From CAYZUC01 sp964481705 (GTDB lineage: Bacteria; Bacillota; Clostridia; Lachnospirales; Lachnospiraceae), in assembly GCA_964481705.1 (NCBI GenBank), contig CAYZUC010000003.1, positions 6,727-70,726 on the forward strand: a DNA stretch of 64,000 bases. The letters are read 5' to 3'. A program made the translations under genes and the position numbers. Within the stretch, counting starts at the first letter, position 1. The number at the start of each line of letters is the position of its first letter. The notes under the pieces were generated by a model, which ran no database searches, was not told the origin of the DNA, and was given only the letters and a program-made list of their open reading frames with translations. Shown here one piece after another: positions 9,411-17,344 of this stretch.

Positions 9411-10307
9411 TCAATATTTATGAAAAATCCGTTCCAAAATACCTTTCAGAAATGTATAAATGCAACGCATATTATGAGGGAAATAAAGAAAAGACCCCAT
9501 AAGCATTCGAAAAGCATCCGGAATATGCTGTCTTTTCGCCGCCTCGTTAATCATAACACTGACAAATTGCATTCTTGCCCTTGGATACTTATCATAAAGC
9601 TCACGGTACTTATCGAGTAACTGATTCCATCCCGTCATCCGTCGTTCAAAGCTCCCAGTGATGGACAAGCTGCCGACATAGTAAACAGAAAGGGTCTCAT
9701 CCACATATGCTGTCTGATGAGCAGCCGCCATACGAATCCAAAGGTCATAATCCTGTGATGATGGAAAATTCGAGTCAAACATTCCTGCTTCTTTCACCAT
9801 CGACAAATTCATAAGTGGAACCGAACAACCACCAATGAAATTGCTACCCAGTAGAGGTTCCAGAATATCCCCCTCGTAAAACTGTTTTCTCTTATCCGGT
9901 TTAATATCTATCGTATCTGATTTTACAACAAAGTTGGAATAGACCAGACCAATTCCGTCTCTCATGGCAGCAACTTGTTTCTCCAGCTTTGTGGGTAACC
10001 ACTCATCATCATCATCCAAAAGAGCCAGATATCTTCCGGTTGCCTTGCTGATTCCAAGATTTCTCGATGCGCATGCACCCTTCCGCTCCAAATTAGACAG
10101 GAAAAGTACCTCATGTCCCTTACAGCTCCTACCACAGAACGTACGCTCCAGCTCTTCCGTATTACAGCTGGCGTCATTAACAACAATCAACTCTATCTGT
10201 GAATACGTCTGATTTTCCACACTCGAGACTGCACGCATCAACACATCTTTTGGTCGGTCACAGGTCGTAATCACGACGGATACGACTGCTGTATTACTCT
10301 CTCGCAT
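9411..10307 (-). CDS. Glycosyltransferase family 2
   Basis: A 298-residue GT2 enzyme with VVSVVITTCDRPKDVLMRAV at the start, IVVNDASCNTEELE, the acidic motif LLDDDDEW, and later SSQDYDLWIRMA, the usual catalytic-region signature of this group. Its start overlaps the end of the upstream GT4 gene by 37 bases, so the two are probably translationally coupled. It belongs to the operon transcribed from 11518-11546. No signal peptide is seen. Substrate unknown. Confidence 0.9.
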   Translation of the reverse strand: MRESNTAVVSVVITTCDRPKDVLMRAVSSVENQTYSQIELIVVNDASCNTEELERTFCGRSCKGHEVLFLSNLERKGACASRNLGISKATGRYLALLDDDDEWLPTKLEKQVAAMRDGIGLVYSNFVVKSDTIDIKPDKRKQFYEGDILEPLLGSNFIGGCSVPLMNLSMVKEAGMFDSNFPSSQDYDLWIRMAAAHQTAYVDETLSVYYVGSLSITGSFERRMTGWNQLLDKYRELYDKYPRARMQFVSVMINEAAKRQHIPDAFRMLMGSFLYFPHNMRCIYTFLKGILERIFHKY

Positions 10308-11488
10308 AGCTCTTTGTACTCCTTACCAATAATCTCCATTCCAAACTCTTTTTTCGTAAGTCTGGAGATTTCTGTATAATTACTCTGTTCTACACTCCAA
10401 CGTATCCCCGCCTGAAGATCCGCTTTATCAAAGGGAGCGGCCAGATATCCATTTTCCTTATGGTGTATCATGTCCTTCATACCGCCAACCGCGAATGCAG
10501 TTACCGGAATACCACAGGAAAGCGCCTCCGTAACGGCATTGGACAAATTCTCCTGACGTGACGGAATAACGTAAACATCCGCCAGATTATATATCTCTGC
10601 CATGTCAGATGGGGAAGAAATACTCCCTAATCCATGAATCTTCATCTTCTGATCGGGAAGAGCTACTTTTCCATCTCCCCCCACAATAAGCAGTTCATAA
10701 TAGGTTTCATCCAAACCCTTTATCGATTCTGACAACAGGTCAAAGCCCTTACGGCTGTCCCCCGGAATCATGGCACTAAACAGAATCAACTTTTTGGTGG
10801 GATGTATGCCATACTTCCTACGCAGGCCTTCGCGTTCCATGGGGTGAAAGATATCGGTATTAACCGGATTCTTGATACAAATAATCTTCTGTGTACCTAG
10901 CAGATGACTGGAGCGGGCACAATCCGTAATCCATTCACTACATCCAATCACAGTGACGTTGTTCCATTTATGTGAAAACAATGCTTCTTTTCTTCTCATG
11001 ATTCTTCGTGAGAGATCCTTATCCCTCTTTGCTCCCAGTATGGGGCACCTGCCACAACGTTCACGGTACCGACCACACTCACCATCATAATGACAGCCTC
11101 CCGTAAAAAGCCACATATCATGCATAACACATAGGACAGGTTTTCCGGTATTAAAAAAACGTTCCATCATGCGATAGGATAAAAAGGAATTCACCCAATG
11201 CAGGACATATACATCCGCCTCCTGAATCTCAGGAACATTTAAAAGATTCTTACCAAGGGGATCATTAATAATGTCACCCTTGGAAGCAAGTAGGTTTACA
11301 TAATTCCTCGCGCGTGACAAAAACAAACGAAACCCGGTATTCATGACCGGCACGACATCCTCGTCACTATTCTTTTCTCGAACTACTACAACCGATTCCA
11401 TTCCCTGCTGTCTCATACTCAGACTGATATTAGCAGCAGCACGATAGGCACCACCATAATCGGTTGTTGTTAAATGTACTATTTTCAT
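10271..11488 (-). CDS. Glycosyltransferase family 4, first gene of the left polysaccharide operon
   Basis: A 405-residue GT-B enzyme beginning MKIVHLTTTDYGGAYRAA, with a cysteine-rich segment (CHYDGECGRYRERCGRCP) at about 130-150 that is often present in this WcaC-like subgroup and may bind metal. The donor domain has SRQENLSNAVTEALSCGIP and AVGGMKDMI. AAAGGAAACAAACTC precedes the ATG. A strong promoter lies 30 bases upstream of the start codon, so this gene opens the eight-gene operon running to 2785. Substrate unknown. Confidence 0.9.
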   Translation of the reverse strand: MKIVHLTTTDYGGAYRAAANISLSMRQQGMESVVVVREKNSDEDVVPVMNTGFRLFLSRARNYVNLLASKGDIINDPLGKNLLNVPEIQEADVYVLHWVNSFLSYRMMERFFNTGKPVLCVMHDMWLFTGGCHYDGECGRYRERCGRCPILGAKRDKDLSRRIMRRKEALFSHKWNNVTVIGCSEWITDCARSSHLLGTQKIICIKNPVNTDIFHPMEREGLRRKYGIHPTKKLILFSAMIPGDSRKGFDLLSESIKGLDETYYELLIVGGDGKVALPDQKMKIHGLGSISSPSDMAEIYNLADVYVIPSRQENLSNAVTEALSCGIPVTAFAVGGMKDMIHHKENGYLAAPFDKADLQAGIRWSVEQSNYTEISRLTKKEFGMEIIGKEYKELCERVIQQSYPS

Positions 11489-11517
11489 GAGTTTGTTTCC
11501 TTTGCACAGATAGAGTT

Positions 11518-11546
11518 AGTATACCATGATACCGTAAAAAGAACAA
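11518..11546 (-). promoter_or_regulatory. Sigma-A-type promoter of the left glycosyltransferase operon
   Basis: Read on the minus strand: TTGTTC, a 17-base spacer, then TATACT preceded by TGG (extended -10). It sits 30 bases upstream of the GT4 start at 11488, and no terminator lies between it and the genes down to 2785. Confidence 0.7.
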
Positions 11547-11588
11547 TTGCATCCGTATAAGAATTCCTTCTGCGCACATGGTTGATCC

Positions 11589-12404
11589 TTAATCCTTTAT
11601 CTGTCGCCCCTCATGATCCATATGATAGTTATCCTTATGAATCAATTCCGATAATGGAACGATCGAGTATCCCTGTTCCTTAAGACTCATAATAACCTGT
11701 TCCAACGCCTGAGATGTATACTTCGCCCCATTATGACAAAGGATAATACTTCCATTTCCCAGATGTTTGTGTTCGGTTACCGTCTTAACAATGGATTCTG
11801 CGCCATAATCCTTCCAATCCAGAGAATCCACATCCCACTGTATACTGTAATAGCCGCATGCGTCCGCATTTTTTATGACATGATTGTCATATGCTCCATA
11901 GGGTGGTCGAAAAAGCTCCATTTCTACACCTGTTAATTCCTTGACCTTATTATGTACATCCAGAAGTTCCTTTTTGCATTGTTCATCTGACAATTGTGTC
12001 ATATCCTTATGATTTTCACTATGATTACCCAAATCATGTCCTGCTGCCTGTATTGCCTTCACATCCTCCGGATACTCCTGAACCCATCCTCCGGTCATAA
12101 AGAATGTGACATGTATGTCATTTTGTTTTAATATATCCAAAATTTCCTTTGTATCCTCATTTCCCCATGCCGCATCAAAGGTAAGTGCAACCTTCTTCTC
12201 ATCGGTACCAACACAGTATATGGGAAGCTCTCTTCCATCTACGCTGCTGCTTACCGTTACACTGTCAGAATACTTCATTCCAATTGCTACCGTTATCATA
12301 AGTAAGGTAAACCAGAAAAATCCACATTTTAAAATACGCACACCGGTTTCTGTCAGAACCTCAATGGTATCATTATGTAATAGGCCTTCCCCATTTCTTT
12401 GCAT
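11589..12404 (-). CDS. Polysaccharide deacetylase (CE4, NodB domain), membrane-anchored
   Basis: A 271-residue protein with one N-terminal hydrophobic segment (about 30-45) and an extracellular NodB domain. Motif 1 is VALTFDAAWGNEDT (catalytic Asp and metal Asp region), motif 2 HDLGNHSENH (metal His pair), and motif 3 RPPYGAYD. The arrangement resembles PdaB/YlxY-type deacetylases that act on peptidoglycan or other N-acetylated glycans. The proposed ATG at 12404 directly follows the T-tract of a terminator-like hairpin, whose GGGG arm would be its only Shine-Dalgarno. The exact start is therefore uncertain, although no other in-frame ATG exists before the membrane segment. Confidence 0.85.
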   Translation of the reverse strand: MQRNGEGLLHNDTIEVLTETGVRILKCGFFWFTLLMITVAIGMKYSDSVTVSSSVDGRELPIYCVGTDEKKVALTFDAAWGNEDTKEILDILKQNDIHVTFFMTGGWVQEYPEDVKAIQAAGHDLGNHSENHKDMTQLSDEQCKKELLDVHNKVKELTGVEMELFRPPYGAYDNHVIKNADACGYYSIQWDVDSLDWKDYGAESIVKTVTEHKHLGNGSIILCHNGAKYTSQALEQVIMSLKEQGYSIVPLSELIHKDNYHMDHEGRQIKD

Positions 12405-12446
12405 AAAAAACCCCGCATATATGAATTCACCATTAGTATATGCGGG
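12405..12446 (-). terminator. Hairpin terminator of the GH2 gene, abutting the deacetylase start
   Basis: On the minus strand a 10-base perfect stem (CCCGCATATA with TATATGCGGG) is followed by six T residues, then immediately by the ATG of the deacetylase. It ends the transcript of the GH2 gene at 12476-14263 and may also influence expression of the next gene. Confidence 0.75.
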
Positions 12447-12450
12447 TGTT

Positions 12451-12476
12451 TATCGTTTGTTCCTATCGTTTGTTCC
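12451..12476. repeat. Two tandem copies of a 13-base repeat
   Basis: TATCGTTTGTTCC occurs twice in direct succession, followed by TATC, overlapping the first base of the GH2 stop codon. It is probably a slippage duplication; no function is evident. Confidence 0.8.
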
Positions 12477-14263
12477 TATCTTATCTTCTGTATCCTGCGG
12501 TCATAGGTCATAATTCCATTAACCTCCTCTTCCACATCAGATACCTGTGTATAGCAGCATCCGCTCAGTCCCTTTTTTATCAACGGGATTACTTCCCCCT
12601 TTATCAGATTGTCATAAGCGGTCTGAAGCTCTCCCACTGAATGATATTTGCGATACCCATAGATTCGATCTACACTGGAATGTCCCTTCATATAACAGGC
12701 AAATCCACCAAACTCCGAGATCACAAATGCACGAGGATCTTTTCGCACTTCGAGCTTACGAAAGTAGTTATGTACGCTCTTAAAATCACCGCCTCCCTGG
12801 TCAAACCAACCGCTGGCATGATCAATGGTTCGTGTTTTATCAATCTGACGTATTTTATCTACTGCATCCATAGCATCGAACTGTCCCCAGCCTTCGTTGA
12901 ACGGAACCCAAGTGGAAATGGATGTCGAATTATAAAGCGTCTCCACCGTTTCCTTACACTCCCGGATCCACTCCTTCCTGCTCGCAGGATCCTGTCTGGC
13001 AAATAAATGGTACTTATTATCCCGCAGCTCTGAGAAGGTTCCCGGAAAAACGGTCGGCAGGTAGCTTACTAGCGGCTTTGAATAAGAGGTACCGCCACTG
13101 ACCATATCCTGCCACACGATCATACCCAGACGATCACAATGGTAATACCACCTTGCACTCTCTATCTTCATATGCTTACGCATCATGCGATAGCCCATCT
13201 TTTTCATGGTCATGATATCATAAATCAATGCCTCATCAGAAGGTGCTGTATAGAGTCCATCCGGCCAATATCCCTGATCCAAAACGCCAAACAAGAAGTA
13301 GGGCTTATGATTTAGAAAAAATCGCATCGTTCCCCTTTTATCAGGCTCTATGGTAAAGGAACGCATACCAAAATAGCTTTTTACAACATCCTCTCCTGCT
13401 ATCAGTTCCAAATCATACAGGAATGGATTCTTGGGACTCCATGTATGATGCGACTCCAGTTCCAAAACAAGTGTGATGGGGCGACCTGCTTCGCAATGTG
13501 CACTTGACTTTGCGTCCGGCTCCTCCCCAGCAAATGCTTGAACACTGACTACCATATCATCCGAGGTTTCCACGCGGACAAACAAACGGTTCTTATCAAA
13601 ATCGGGAGTCAAACGGAAGCTCCTGATATATTCCTTCGGCCGCCATTCCAGCCAGACCGTCTGCCAGATACCGCTCTGACCTGTATAAAACATGCCGCCA
13701 CGCTTTAGTGTCTGCTTTCCTCTACTGTGAAACGAAGTGTCGGTATCATCCTGCGCAACCACGGTAAGGATGTTCTCTCCTACGGTCAGATAATCTGTAA
13801 TATCTACTTCAAAGGGAAGATACCCGCCAAGGTGACTAATTACCTTTTTTCGATTCACGTAGATAGCACAAATCTGATCTACCGCTCCAAAATGGAGAAA
13901 GCAACGTCCTTCTCGATACGGACATTGCAGCTCTACAGAATCCATATCCAGGATTCTCTCATACCAAAGGTACTCTTCCGGCTGAAGCTGCCTTTGTACG
14001 CCGGAAAGAATGCTCTCCGGAGAAAAAGGAACTAATATCCTGCCATCAAACTGCCCATTATATTCTGCCGAATCCGTAATAGCATAATCCCACCAACCGT
14101 TCAGAATGACAAAGGACTCTCGACAGCATTGTGGTGTGGGATGCTCCTGTAACACAGTACCATCTCCTTGTTGTACCTTTTCTCCCCACACAGTCATAAG
14201 AGGAGCCAATTCATCCTCCTCATGCGTTTTGTTAATGGCAAAAATCGCATCAAACAAATCCAT
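12476..14263 (-). CDS. Glycoside hydrolase family 2 protein (beta-galactosidase/glucuronidase type)
   Basis: A 595-residue GH2 enzyme with the usual order: an N-terminal jelly-roll sugar-binding domain (roughly 50-200), an Ig-like domain (200-300) and a C-terminal TIM barrel. The acid/base Glu457 lies in WVPFNEGWGQ and the candidate nucleophile Glu517 in FVISEFGG, so both catalytic residues are present. There is no signal peptide, so it should act in the cytoplasm on imported oligosaccharides. The ATG at 14263 is preceded by GGAGG at 8 bases; the longer in-frame TTG start at 14281 is unsupported. It is flanked by terminators on both sides, so it is monocistronic. Exact sugar specificity cannot be read from sequence. 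Confidence 0.88.
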   Translation of the reverse strand: MDLFDAIFAINKTHEEDELAPLMTVWGEKVQQGDGTVLQEHPTPQCCRESFVILNGWWDYAITDSAEYNGQFDGRILVPFSPESILSGVQRQLQPEEYLWYERILDMDSVELQCPYREGRCFLHFGAVDQICAIYVNRKKVISHLGGYLPFEVDITDYLTVGENILTVVAQDDTDTSFHSRGKQTLKRGGMFYTGQSGIWQTVWLEWRPKEYIRSFRLTPDFDKNRLFVRVETSDDMVVSVQAFAGEEPDAKSSAHCEAGRPITLVLELESHHTWSPKNPFLYDLELIAGEDVVKSYFGMRSFTIEPDKRGTMRFFLNHKPYFLFGVLDQGYWPDGLYTAPSDEALIYDIMTMKKMGYRMMRKHMKIESARWYYHCDRLGMIVWQDMVSGGTSYSKPLVSYLPTVFPGTFSELRDNKYHLFARQDPASRKEWIRECKETVETLYNSTSISTWVPFNEGWGQFDAMDAVDKIRQIDKTRTIDHASGWFDQGGGDFKSVHNYFRKLEVRKDPRAFVISEFGGFACYMKGHSSVDRIYGYRKYHSVGELQTAYDNLIKGEVIPLIKKGLSGCCYTQVSDVEEEVNGIMTYDRRIQKIR

Positions 14264-14280
14264 AGGCCAAACCTCCACCA

Positions 14281-14325
14281 AAGTAAAGAAAGACCGCCAT
14301 CAGATTGTTGCATACTGTCGGCGGT
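14281..14325 (-). terminator. Rho-independent terminator after the 275-residue unknown gene
   Basis: Minus-strand hairpin with perfect 6-base GC-rich arms (ACCGCC and GGCGGT), followed by CTTTCTTTACTTT. It separates the unknown gene at 14339-15166 from GH2. Confidence 0.65.
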
Positions 14326-14338
14326 ATTTCATTCATTT

Positions 14339-15166
14339 TTATCTAGTCAATGCTCCGGATGGCTCTTTTATTCCATCCAAACTCATTCCCTTTTCTTCAA
14401 GAAAACAATCCATTATCTTCTGTATCTGTTCCTTTTCATCTTGAGATGTCACAACCTGCAACATTTTCTGCAGTACCTGCGCTGCCTGAATATCACTCAA
14501 ATATCTGTGCTGGCCACTTCCCATACGCACTACTTCCGGTTTCTTGTCGTTGTAATAAAACTCCCAGAACTTAACCTGATGAGCTTCCTCCTCCGAAAGA
14601 GCTATACAGTACTCCGGATGTGCCTCAAGAAAGCCTTCCGACTCTCCCTCTGCATCACTATGATTCTGAACGAGAAATACGGAGTAAATATAACGATCCT
14701 TCTCTTCTGTCTTAGCATCGCGGGTGGTAAGCATAACAAGATTACCCTTAGAAACACCACGGAAGTTCATGGCTGTACCCTTTTTTGCACCACTCATGAC
14801 GCGTCCGGCTGTTACCCTCCTGTCATCACCAAGTGCCTCTGCTTTCTCTCTTTTTATTGCCACATTACATTTATTTGCCGGCTGCGAACCCGCAGACGTG
14901 GAGGGACGTGCATCCTTCTTCTCGCGAATCTCGCTTAATACCTTTGTCCGTTCCTGATCTTCCTGATCCTTTTTCTTTGAGATTACTGCATTCATTATAT
15001 TTTCTGTCTTTTCATCTTCCAGCTTCAGAAACGTCCCAAACCCTTCCGGATAAACAAACTTCTTTTTATCCTTACGAAATGCAACCGTTACTGTCTTATC
15101 CTGCTGATCAACAATGGTGCCTGCTCCAAACTTTGTATGAGTCACCTTTTGATTCAATAAATCCAT
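14339..15166 (-). CDS. Unknown protein with small N-terminal beta-rich domain
   Basis: A 275-residue soluble protein that I do not recognise as a named family. Residues 1-50 (VTHTKFGAGTIVDQQ and then TVTVAF, KKFVYPEGF) look like the small SH3/Tudor-like beta-barrel found at the N-terminus of several hypothetical or helicase-associated Firmicutes proteins. A charged helical linker (about 55-100) leads to a second domain starting with MSGAKKGTAMNFRG. It has its own terminator and a possible extended -10 (TGTTATACT) upstream, so it is probably transcribed alone. Function unknown; nucleic-acid binding would be a guess from the N-terminal domain only. Confidence 0.75.
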   Translation of the reverse strand: MDLLNQKVTHTKFGAGTIVDQQDKTVTVAFRKDKKKFVYPEGFGTFLKLEDEKTENIMNAVISKKKDQEDQERTKVLSEIREKKDARPSTSAGSQPANKCNVAIKREKAEALGDDRRVTAGRVMSGAKKGTAMNFRGVSKGNLVMLTTRDAKTEEKDRYIYSVFLVQNHSDAEGESEGFLEAHPEYCIALSEEEAHQVKFWEFYYNDKKPEVVRMGSGQHRYLSDIQAAQVLQKMLQVVTSQDEKEQIQKIMDCFLEEKGMSLDGIKEPSGALTR

Positions 15167-15251
15167 TCTGAAACCTCATCTTTCAATCTATCTATTTCTT
15201 TGTGTCTACATCCAGTATAACACATTCTGGGACAAATTGCCTGCTTTTCTT

Positions 15252-15947
15252 TTAGCTTTTTACTTCCTCAAGATAATTGATGCCCTTCATATGACTTAAC
15301 TCATTCATAATCTCGTAGTGACTGTGTCTGCCTCCCAAATCCAATTCCAGAAGAATAATCACATCGCTCTTATTCGCTATCTGCTCTCTCTTTTTTTCCA
15401 TAGAGCAAATAGCATATCCCTTATCATGTATATGCTTCATAAGTCGGCTAACCCCAGTATCATTCTCAACCTCAAGATATAACCCAAGAATTCTGTTAAA
15501 GCGTTCCTGATAGCGGCTGATATTCTGTAGAACCGTAATCGTAAACATTACCAGCGCAAATGCAAATAAGCTGATATATATCATTCCAGAACCGATGGCA
15601 ATGCCCAGCGTAGCTGTAACCCATAGTCCTGCTGCAGTTGTGAGTCCCTTTACATGATTTCGATTGGTTACAATAATGGTACCAACCCCCAAAAATCCCA
15701 CACCACTTACAACTCCGGCAGGAAGTCTGCTGGCATCTGCACTTCCAGTCACTTTCCATAGATAAATATTCGCAATCGTAGCCAATGCCGCTCCCAAGCA
15801 CACAAGTGCAAATGTCCTAAGACCTGCAGCATGCCTTCGATTCGCACGTTCAATACCAACCAATCCTCCGAGAAAGGTTGCTAAAAATAGACGTAAAATA
15901 ATCGAAACGGTATTAAATTCCTGAAGATATGCAAGTATCTCACGCAT
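15252..15947 (-). CDS. MgtC/SapB family membrane protein
   Basis: A 231-residue protein with four or five membrane segments in residues 10-145 and a soluble C-terminal domain. The membrane part carries the family block GGLVGIERANRRHAAGLRTF and later GVGFLGVGTI. The C-terminal 80 residues, with GVSRLMKHIHDKGY, look like the ACT-like domain of this family. MgtC-type proteins are linked to magnesium limitation and acid or envelope stress, but the biochemical role is unsettled. GAGAGGAGGAG precedes the ATG. It has a probable promoter at 15981-16008. Confidence 0.9.
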   Translation of the reverse strand: MREILAYLQEFNTVSIILRLFLATFLGGLVGIERANRRHAAGLRTFALVCLGAALATIANIYLWKVTGSADASRLPAGVVSGVGFLGVGTIIVTNRNHVKGLTTAAGLWVTATLGIAIGSGMIYISLFAFALVMFTITVLQNISRYQERFNRILGLYLEVENDTGVSRLMKHIHDKGYAICSMEKKREQIANKSDVIILLELDLGGRHSHYEIMNELSHMKGINYLEEVKS

Positions 15948-15980
15948 CGATATCTCCTCCTCTCCACGAATCCTTCTTAC

Positions 15981-16008
15981 TTTATAGTATTATTGTACCA
16001 AAATACAA
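15981..16008 (-). promoter_or_regulatory. Possible promoter of the MgtC/SapB gene
   Basis: Minus strand: TTGTAT, a 16-base spacer, then TATAAA, about 35 bases before the ATG at 15947. Both boxes are imperfect. Confidence 0.4.
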
Positions 16009-16032
16009 GTCAGATTACCATCCGTTTCCAAA

Positions 16033-16070
16033 TAAAAAACAGCCATAGGAGACGAATCTCCCATGACTGT
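16033..16070 (-). terminator. Strong rho-independent terminator after the repeat lipoprotein
   Basis: Minus-strand 14-base stem with only two G-U pairs, capped by a TTCG tetraloop and followed by a run of six T residues. It terminates the short lipoprotein gene at 16089-16364. Confidence 0.9.
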
Positions 16071-16088
16071 CAGGATAATCAGTATTGA

Positions 16089-16364
16089 TTATTCTGCTAC
16101 TGTTGTAGCCTCTGTAGCTGCTTCTGTTGTAGCTGCTTCTGTTGTAGCTTCTTCAGTTGTAGCTGCTTCTGTTGTAGCTTCCTCTGTTGTAGCTGCTTCT
16201 GTTGTAGCTTCTACTGTTGTAGCCTCTGTAGCTGCTTCTGTTGTAGCTTCTACTGTTGTAGCTTCTACTGTTGTAGGCTCTACTGCTGCCTCAGAACCAC
16301 ATCCTACCATCATTGTTGCTGTCATCATAACTGCTGCTGCTAATAAAACGATTTTGTTTTTCAT
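16089..16364 (-). CDS. Small lipoprotein with Thr/Glu/Ala repeat tail
   Basis: A 91-residue protein. The first 20 residues are a lipoprotein signal (MKNKIVLLAAAVMMTATMMVGC) with the modified cysteine at the end. Everything after GSEAAVEP is low-complexity ATTEE, ATTEA and TTVEA units. AGGAGGAG precedes the ATG at 16364, and the promoter at 16423-16451 lies inside the longer in-frame reading, so that longer version is excluded. With promoter, ribosome site and terminator all good, this looks like a genuine, well-expressed single gene. It would be an acidic, unstructured, Thr-rich stalk at the outer face of the membrane, perhaps O-glycosylated. No domain gives a function. Confidence 0.85.
   Translation of the reverse strand: MKNKIVLLAAAVMMTATMMVGCGSEAAVEPTTVEATTVEATTEAATEATTVEATTEAATTEEATTEAATTEEATTEAATTEAATEATTVAE
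16092..16284 (-). repeat. 15-base-period coding repeat in the lipoprotein tail
   Basis: The minus strand encodes about a dozen five-residue units of ATTEE/ATTEA/TTVEA type. GCTACAACAGAAGCAGCTAC-like DNA recurs with small changes, so copy number could vary by slippage. Confidence 0.85.
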
Positions 16365-16422
16365 AATAAAACTCCTCCTGAAATCTTTTTTATGTTGTTT
16401 GGTTTCCCTTACAACAAAAGTG

Positions 16423-16451
16423 AGTATAACCCATTCCAGGATAGTTGTAAA
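16423..16451 (-). promoter_or_regulatory. Sigma-A-type promoter of the repeat lipoprotein
   Basis: Minus strand: TTTACA, 17-base spacer, TATACT, about 59 bases upstream of the ATG at 16364. This is one of the best promoter matches in the window. Confidence 0.75.
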
Positions 16452-16635
16452 TAGACTTTGAACATTTTTGTACAATTCGTGAATAAAATGTGTGTTTGTT
16501 CATATTTTATTCATATACTTTGTCAATATGACTATTTTACTCAAAATAATAACTTCTTTTTGTGGTGATTACCAACATGTACAGGTTTACATAATTATTT
16601 CATTGTGCATGTTTACTTAACTTATTTTTGCTTTC

Positions 16636-17259
16636 TCATCCTGTGATTTCTCTCATGAATTTTATCATATCCTCCACGCGTTCTCCATTTACGGTTACAG
16701 AATCCAAAAGGAACGTTCCGTCCTCATAAAGTACAAAATTTACCTTGAAGACATCCTCTCCATGAGTGCCAGTATACCATACGCAGATATCATTTTGCGG
16801 ACTCACGATAGCTGACCACTCACCCTGTCCGTAACCAGTAAGTATATCATTTACCGTCACAGAGGAACCCGAAAAATAACATTGACCAACCATAGCCTGT
16901 TTTGCTGTGGCGGCTATATCCGTCTTACTTGTTATGTTTGTAAAGCTTACTACAACGGTTCCCGTTGCATAATCCACGCCTGCCCTATTTTTCGAGTAAG
17001 GGCCATTCATACCGGAAACCGTAAACTCATCCGCATGATTGCTTTCTTTGTCTCCAGAGCCCTCTCCTACTGCACTCTTTGCCTTTTGTTTTGCTTCTCC
17101 TGCATTTACAGAGGATTCCAAAGCATTGGAATCAGAAATGGAGGCGCCGGAAACCTCATCGCCGGAAATTGATTTTCCTTTCTTACCACATCCTGTGCAC
17201 AGCAGCAACGCACAGCACAACAACAATCCCAAAAGAAAATAACTCTTTATCCTGTCCAT
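16636..17259 (-). CDS. Lipoprotein of unknown function
   Basis: A 207-residue secreted lipoprotein. The signal peptide ends in LLLCTGC with the lipid-modified Cys near residue 24. A Ser/Ala/Glu-rich linker (about 30-75) leads to a compact C-terminal domain of about 120 residues containing GVDYATGTVVVSF and VNFVLYEDGTFLLDSVTV, a beta-rich pattern. The ATG at 17259 is preferred because GAGG stands 6 bases upstream; the in-frame ATG at 17271 abuts its purine tract. It follows the lipoprotein at 17345-18049 beyond a terminator-like hairpin. No family assignment can be made. Confidence 0.78.
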   Translation of the reverse strand: MDRIKSYFLLGLLLCCALLLCTGCGKKGKSISGDEVSGASISDSNALESSVNAGEAKQKAKSAVGEGSGDKESNHADEFTVSGMNGPYSKNRAGVDYATGTVVVSFTNITSKTDIAATAKQAMVGQCYFSGSSVTVNDILTGYGQGEWSAIVSPQNDICVWYTGTHGEDVFKVNFVLYEDGTFLLDSVTVNGERVEDMIKFMREITG

Positions 17260-17308
17260 ATATGTCCTCATTCCTAAACATCCTATTGTTTATCTTAAGC
17301 TTGTACTG

Positions 17309-17339
17309 CAAAGAAACTGCCGAAATAGCTTCGGCAGTT
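17309..17339 (-). terminator. Hairpin downstream of the PepSY-like lipoprotein
   Basis: Minus-strand 10-base stem (AACTGCCGAA with TTCGGCAGTT) followed by TCTTTG. The U-tract is short, so termination may be partial and the next lipoprotein may be reached by read-through. Confidence 0.6.
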
Positions 17340-17344
17340 CCTAG

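Noticed and set aside
12451..12476. Short tandem repeat considered as CRISPR or mobile-element trace
   Set aside because: Only two adjacent 13-base copies without spacers, inverted ends or a transposase nearby.
16063..16461. Plus-strand open frame over the repeat lipoprotein, about 130 codons of Ser/Val/Ala
   Set aside because: It is the antisense reading of the 15-base repeat, which keeps the frame free of stops. It has no ribosome site, and it runs through the terminator and promoter of the minus-strand gene.
16500..16635. Long-loop inverted repeat (ACATGTACA / TGTGCATGT) downstream of the lipoprotein at 16636
   Set aside because: Imperfect arms with a loop of about 20 bases and no T-tract; not convincing as a terminator or operator.
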